The notes under the pieces are model-generated. The model was given only the letters and a program-made list of their open reading frames with translations, was not told where the DNA came from and made no database searches. A DNA stretch of 20,460 nt, from positions 740,282 to 760,741 of the forward strand of contig RDEW01000015.1 of the NCBI GenBank assembly GCA_011109175.1, in the 5' to 3' direction. The translations under genes were made by a program, and so were the position numbers. Positions 17,330 through 20,460 of this stretch are shown here, piece after piece. The number at the start of each line of letters is the position of its first letter. Within the stretch, counting starts at the first letter, position 1. The stretch is from Dicyema japonicum. Taxonomy: Eukaryota; Dicyemida; Rhombozoa; Dicyemidae.

Positions 17330-17640
17330 ATCATCATGTCCTGGCCATCCAAGATCTTGCGGAAAGGACTTACAATAAGTGTGACTGTACACCATTAAGT
17401 CTCGAGATCATTATCTCTCGTTGGAGACTTTTTGACACGTCCTGAGGTTGGACCCGATACTTCCCGAATATCGCAATGGAAGATTACTACTCCTTCAATG
17501 TAAAACGCTTTCGTGGAAGACCGAGAACGAGAACAAAACATGCCATCTGGTGACGACCTGGACACACTGAGGGATCTGGCTAAGAACAGAAGAGCTGGGA
17601 GCAAGCTAACTCTTTCTCCTAATATTTTTTCCTGCACATA
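17330..17640 (+). pseudogene. Decayed retrotransposon C-terminal tail (R-G-R-P type)
   Basis: Plus-strand translation gives SLEIIISRWRLFDTS, a stop, GWTRYFPNIAMEDYYSFNVK, then RFRGRPRTRTKHAIW and, in another frame, DLDTLRDLAKNRRAGSKLT. This follows the C-terminal pattern of several non-LTR elements: x-x-R-x-R-W-x-G-H-x-x-R ... R-G-R-P-x-x-R-W-x-D-D-L ... L-A-x-D-R-x-x-W. Stops and a frameshift show decay. It is the only retroelement tail on the plus strand and is unlike the others here. Confidence 0.6.
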
Positions 17641-18592
17641 AATATTATGGCTTTCGTGAAAGTGCTAATAATAGTAGTCATCAAGAATTTTTTGCGTACA
17701 TTTTTTCTAAAAACCAATCTCGTGATTATTTTAGTACTGAACGTGGCACGAGGAAAAAATAATTAATTTATAATTTTCCGGGAGTGCTTATCAATAATAA
17801 TATTTTGTTGCAATATACGTCCAATCCACAGGCATAGAAAACCGAATGAAAGTTATTACTGCTCCTTCACAAAATTCGAATCTTTTTATAAGAAAAAAAT
17901 TATCTAAAAATTCAAATATATTTTATGTCGTCCTAGAAACCATCAAAATAATATGTCACTCAAAAAATTTTGTTTAAATGTCAAAATTTGTCGTTAAACT
18001 TAATTTTAACATTTTATTAAGGAAAAAAAGTATTCATGGTTAATTATCACTCGATTTGACGTTATATTTTCAAGATGTTTCTAAGTTTTCAAAAAAGATT
18101 ATTTTGTTTTGGTGTTATGTGTTCGTTTTAATTATTCAATGGTCCGAACTAACACACTTAAAAAGCTAAAGTGATTTTAAGTTGTGATGAACGACAACAC
18201 ACCGGTTAACCAAATAGTTAATTGCCGTTACGTATGTCTGTGCACATAAAGTTCTATTATGAATAAAGAACCTTGTCTTTCTTCTCTTAAAGATGACTGA
18301 CTCAGGAGACACTAGAAACTCGAAGATCTGAACAAAGGAAGCGTCCGGTGAATGTATGATCTGGGTCGAATCTCTTATGGCCTAATCACACGTTAGGATG
18401 ATAGTTAATATGATTCTATCTATGTCGCTAATGATTTGTGGTTTTTAAAATTTGGTTAAATTAGTCGAACATATTGAGTTGGTGAACTAAAATATTATTA
18501 ACCCATTCTGTATAATGAGGATTTTCGCTACACCTCAAACCGCGTAATTGATAAGTTATAAAAATAATTTCGGCGCTAAGAATTGCTTATAT
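17641..18592. other. AT-rich region upstream of the polo-like kinase
   Basis: No conserved reading frame, RNA gene or transposon motif was recognised. The part just before 18593 is the 5' flank of the kinase. Around 18290-18380 is a diverged match to 16797-16869. Confidence 0.4.
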
Positions 18593-19014
18593 ATGTCAGG
18601 CCATCCATCGTTTCAAAAGAAAGCACTCATTGGAAAGGCATCCTCGTTTTTTTAATTAAACAGGGTGGATTCGCTAGTTGCTATGAAATGTACAGTGTTG
18701 ACGACGACTCTACGTATGCGGGCAAGATTGTGCGTTTTTCCCAAAAAGACAAATCCAAAAAACTTATAAAGGTAAGCCCTCATCAGCTGACATTTTAGGT
18801 TTATAATGAGATATCCGTACATAAGGATCTAGCTCACGATAACATTGTCAAGTTCTACTCTTCAATCGACTACGATCAGCAAATAATCATGATTCTCGAA
18901 TTGTGTGATTCTAAGGCAAATAATTATGCTAATCGTTTAGACTGCTTCAGATTTGCTCGAAAAAGAAGGTGTCCTCTGTGTGGGAGATGCCACAGAAATT
19001 ATGCGACAGTTATG
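18593..19014 (+). CDS. Polo-like kinase, N-terminal exons (partial)
   Basis: Polo-like kinases are Ser/Thr kinases of mitotic entry, centrosomes and cytokinesis. Four exons: 18593-18637, 18664-18771, 18799-18915, 18941-19014. Introns are 26 nt (GC-AG, 18638-18663), 27 nt (GT-AG) and 25 nt (GC-AG, 18916-18940), all phase 0 after AAG. Splicing the first GC-AG intron joins MSGHPSFQKKALIGK to GGFASCYEMYSVDDDSTYAG, creating the polo-type glycine loop L-x-G-K-G-G-F-A-x-C-Y-E. The ATP-anchoring Lys is in YAGKIV, the helix-C Glu in NEISVHKDL, and the hinge in IIMILELCDS. The last exon (DLLEKEGVLC, EIMRQL) enters the helix before the catalytic loop. The N at 19015 ends it; nothing beyond continues the kinase, so catalytic loop and polo boxes are missing. 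Unspliced, the first intron would give an unrelated N-terminus, so the GC-AG reading is preferred. Confidence 0.85.
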
Positions 19015-19137
19015 NATAGAAAGTCTAACACAACGACGCATCACAAAAATACAATTTAGCGTGTAATGAAAATTTTAAAATGTTAATTAATTTAACTTAC
19101 AATTAGATAAAAAATAATTTTCCATAATACTTGAAGA

Positions 19138-19244
19138 GCGGATTCGAGAAACAGGCGGATTCGAGAATCATCCATAGGAAATTTCAAATTTTTGATTAAA
19201 ACAAGCGGATTGGAGAAGCAGCGGATTCGAGAGGTTTCACTGTA
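19138..19244. mobile_element. End of a pogo-like DNA transposon inserted at TA
   Basis: On minus, TACAGTGAAACCTCTCGAAT begins exactly where the integrase frame below is interrupted (YSKY, TA). CAGT-x-x-AACCTC with a TA target is typical of pogo/Tigger terminal repeats. Inside the end, the 12-mer GCGGATTCGAGA occurs four times on plus (19138, 19155, 19205 with one mismatch, 19221), in two pairs spaced 17 and 16 bases, like transposase-binding subterminal repeats. The opposite terminus was not found before the N at 19015, so the element extends to or past that break, or is truncated. Confidence 0.5.
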
Positions 19245-19800
19245 CTTAGAATATACATCGATAATCGTAAGTAACCGTGCAATTGATCCGTTCATATCTT
19301 TGAACCTATATAATGAAGTATTCTAATCTGATGAACCTTTTTAGGTCAATCAAATCCATTTGAAATCTTTCATTAGGAACTGAGTAAATGATATGATTCT
19401 CTTCATCGCCAATTTTCAAAGGTTTAGAAAACCGACAAATTTCGCCGTTTGCGACGACATTTCTGATCACCGTTCTCTTCACAAAGAGGAAACGCTCCTG
19501 GCAAAGTTGCTCCAGAGTGTTATGCCCGCAATGAGTTATATTGTGGATCTGCCCCAAAAAAATTCCATTTCTTTGATGCTATCAGAGGAAATGACAAGTT
19601 TATGATTTCCATCTGATTCTGTTAAGTATAATCGTCCATTAATAAGAATAAAATTTTGTGCTTTTTTGGAAAGTATATGTTTTTTTGTCTGGAATATGTA
19701 GTTATGGATTCTCCTTGCAATATTTGTACCAAAAGATTGTAATCTTGAGTTGTTTTCACAAACAAGCGTGGCATTGACAACAAAATACAACTAACACACG
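19245..19800 (-). pseudogene. Interrupted retroviral-type integrase-like gene
   Basis: Minus-strand reading: NFILINGRLYLTESDGNHKL, then, after a frameshift in an A7 run (19556-19562), QIHNITHCGHNTLEQL, VANGEICRFSKPLKI, RFQMDLIDLKRF, and RLLTIIDVYSKY. This is the order of Gypsy/Ginger/KRBA2-type integrases: an HHCC finger, then the first core Asp (M-D-L-I-D) and I-D-x-x-S-K-Y. The first finger Cys appears as Gly (NGEIC). Between KRF and KDMNGS a 31-nt GT-AG interval (19306-19336) removes an in-frame stop, suggesting a spliced intron. The frame ends at the pogo-like insertion, so the rest of the catalytic core is missing and the copy is dead. Confidence 0.6.
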
Positions 19801-19940
19801 CTTTCAATACTGTATTGTTTTTTGATAATGTTTCGCCGGATACAAAAAATAAAATATTTAATTTTAAAACTTTAAATTTAATAAATCAATATATAGAGGT
19901 TTAAAACTTTATAAAATGCATATAATTAAACGATTTAGAG
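19801..19940. other. AT-rich spacer
   Basis: Almost pure A/T between the integrase remnant and the reverse-transcriptase tail. No feature is seen. Confidence 0.4.
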
Positions 19941-19988
19941 AATGTCACGACTAACGCTCGGTCAAGAGAAACGCTCGTGACATATTAG

Positions 19989-20460
19989 ACGCCAGTTTAA
20001 TCGCAAAGCGCCTTGTTTTCTCCAGTTTACTGATTATGCGATTTCTCTCGTCTGTAGGGTACCAACCTTCATGTCCATAGATAAGGACTGGTTCTACAGT
20101 CGCCTTATAGATGAAGATAAAAGTGTCTGGGGAGAGATNTGATCAAGCCGTAGCTTATACGCCAGTTTAATTGCAAAGCGCCTTGTTTTCTCCAGTTTGG
20201 CGATTATGCGATTCCTCTTGTCTGTAGGGTACCAACCTTCATGTCCATAGATAAGGACTGGTTCCACAGTCGTCTTATAGACGAAGATAAAAGTGTCTGG
20301 GGTGAGGTGGTAGCGTGTAAGGCTTCTCAGGATCCCCGAACATTTCCTTCTTCTAGATTCCACGAACTTTAGGAACGAACCATCAGCCTCGATCGTTACA
20401 CCAAGGTAGCGTAGATCGTCGGAAGTTCTTAGTCCCATGGTCTCCAGAAGTGGTTCTCTT
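19989..20460 (-). mobile_element. Non-LTR reverse-transcriptase C-terminus, duplicated around an N
   Basis: The minus frame entering from the right edge reads LRTSDDLRYLGVTIEADGSF, FVESRRRKCSGILRSLTRYH, VYKTTVEPVLIYGHEGWYPT and KLEKTRRFAIKLAYKLR. This is the thumb region after the YADD motif of jockey/I-type elements (Y-L-G-V-x-I-D, then V-E-P-x-L-x-Y-G-x-x-x-W). It is open over at least 100 codons, better preserved than the other copies. Sequence 20159-20308 recurs at 19989-20138 at an offset of 170 with scattered substitutions, the copies meeting at the N at 20139. The catalytic part lies beyond the window. The left copy ends in a stop shortly after FAIKLAS. Confidence 0.7.

Noticed and set aside
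18583-18798. Unspliced 71-codon reading of the kinase start (MLIYVRPSIVSK...)
   Set aside because: It destroys the glycine loop; splicing a GC-AG intron in another frame gives an exact polo-type loop with its own ATG.
1-20460. CRISPR array, bacterial operon or phage content
   Set aside because: Spliced animal genes throughout; the repeats are long direct copies at assembly joins, not short regularly spaced units.

Overview
The window looks like nuclear DNA of a small animal genome, most likely a dicyemid mesozoan or a close relative. It is AT-rich and encodes animal-type proteins: BiP, ETF-alpha, a carnitine/acylcarnitine carrier, COMMD4, a polo-like kinase, a borealin-like protein and 14-3-3. 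These are cut by GT-AG introns of only about 22-27 nt. Introns this short in otherwise ordinary animal genes are a published hallmark of dicyemids. The assignment to that group is an inference; the intron sizes are read directly from splices that restore conserved protein.

Left part (1-3546): two pairs of near-identical direct repeats, each pair meeting at a single N, then the last exon of a divergent 14-3-3 on the minus strand, cut at another N. A decayed retroelement tail follows. Next comes a minus-strand mitochondrial carnitine/acylcarnitine carrier in eight exons, complete except for one missing base.

Middle part (3547-10900): a decayed DDE transposase and a decayed retroelement endonuclease, both minus. 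Then an intact six-exon ETF-alpha (minus), a possible small divergent gene on plus, a decayed reverse-transcriptase tail, and a three-exon BiP/GRP78 (minus). BiP carries two one-base losses at C runs, ends in SEEL rather than KDEL, and has a TGACGTGT box upstream.

Right part (11400-20460): a candidate small secreted or membrane protein (plus), a decayed reverse transcriptase (minus), a borealin-like gene (plus), a possible membrane-protein fragment (plus), a retroelement tail (minus), an intact six-exon COMMD4 (plus) whose first exon is just the ATG, an unidentified minus-strand ORF, another retroelement tail (plus), the first four exons of a polo-like kinase (plus) with two GC-AG introns and cut at an N, a pogo-like transposon end inside an integrase remnant, and a non-LTR reverse-transcriptase tail duplicated around an N.

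No shared pathway links the host genes in a cluster. Carnitine carrier and ETF-alpha both serve mitochondrial fatty-acid oxidation, and borealin and polo kinase both serve mitosis, but their proximity may be chance. Several frameshifts sit at homopolymers in otherwise conserved genes and are more likely sequencing errors than mutations.
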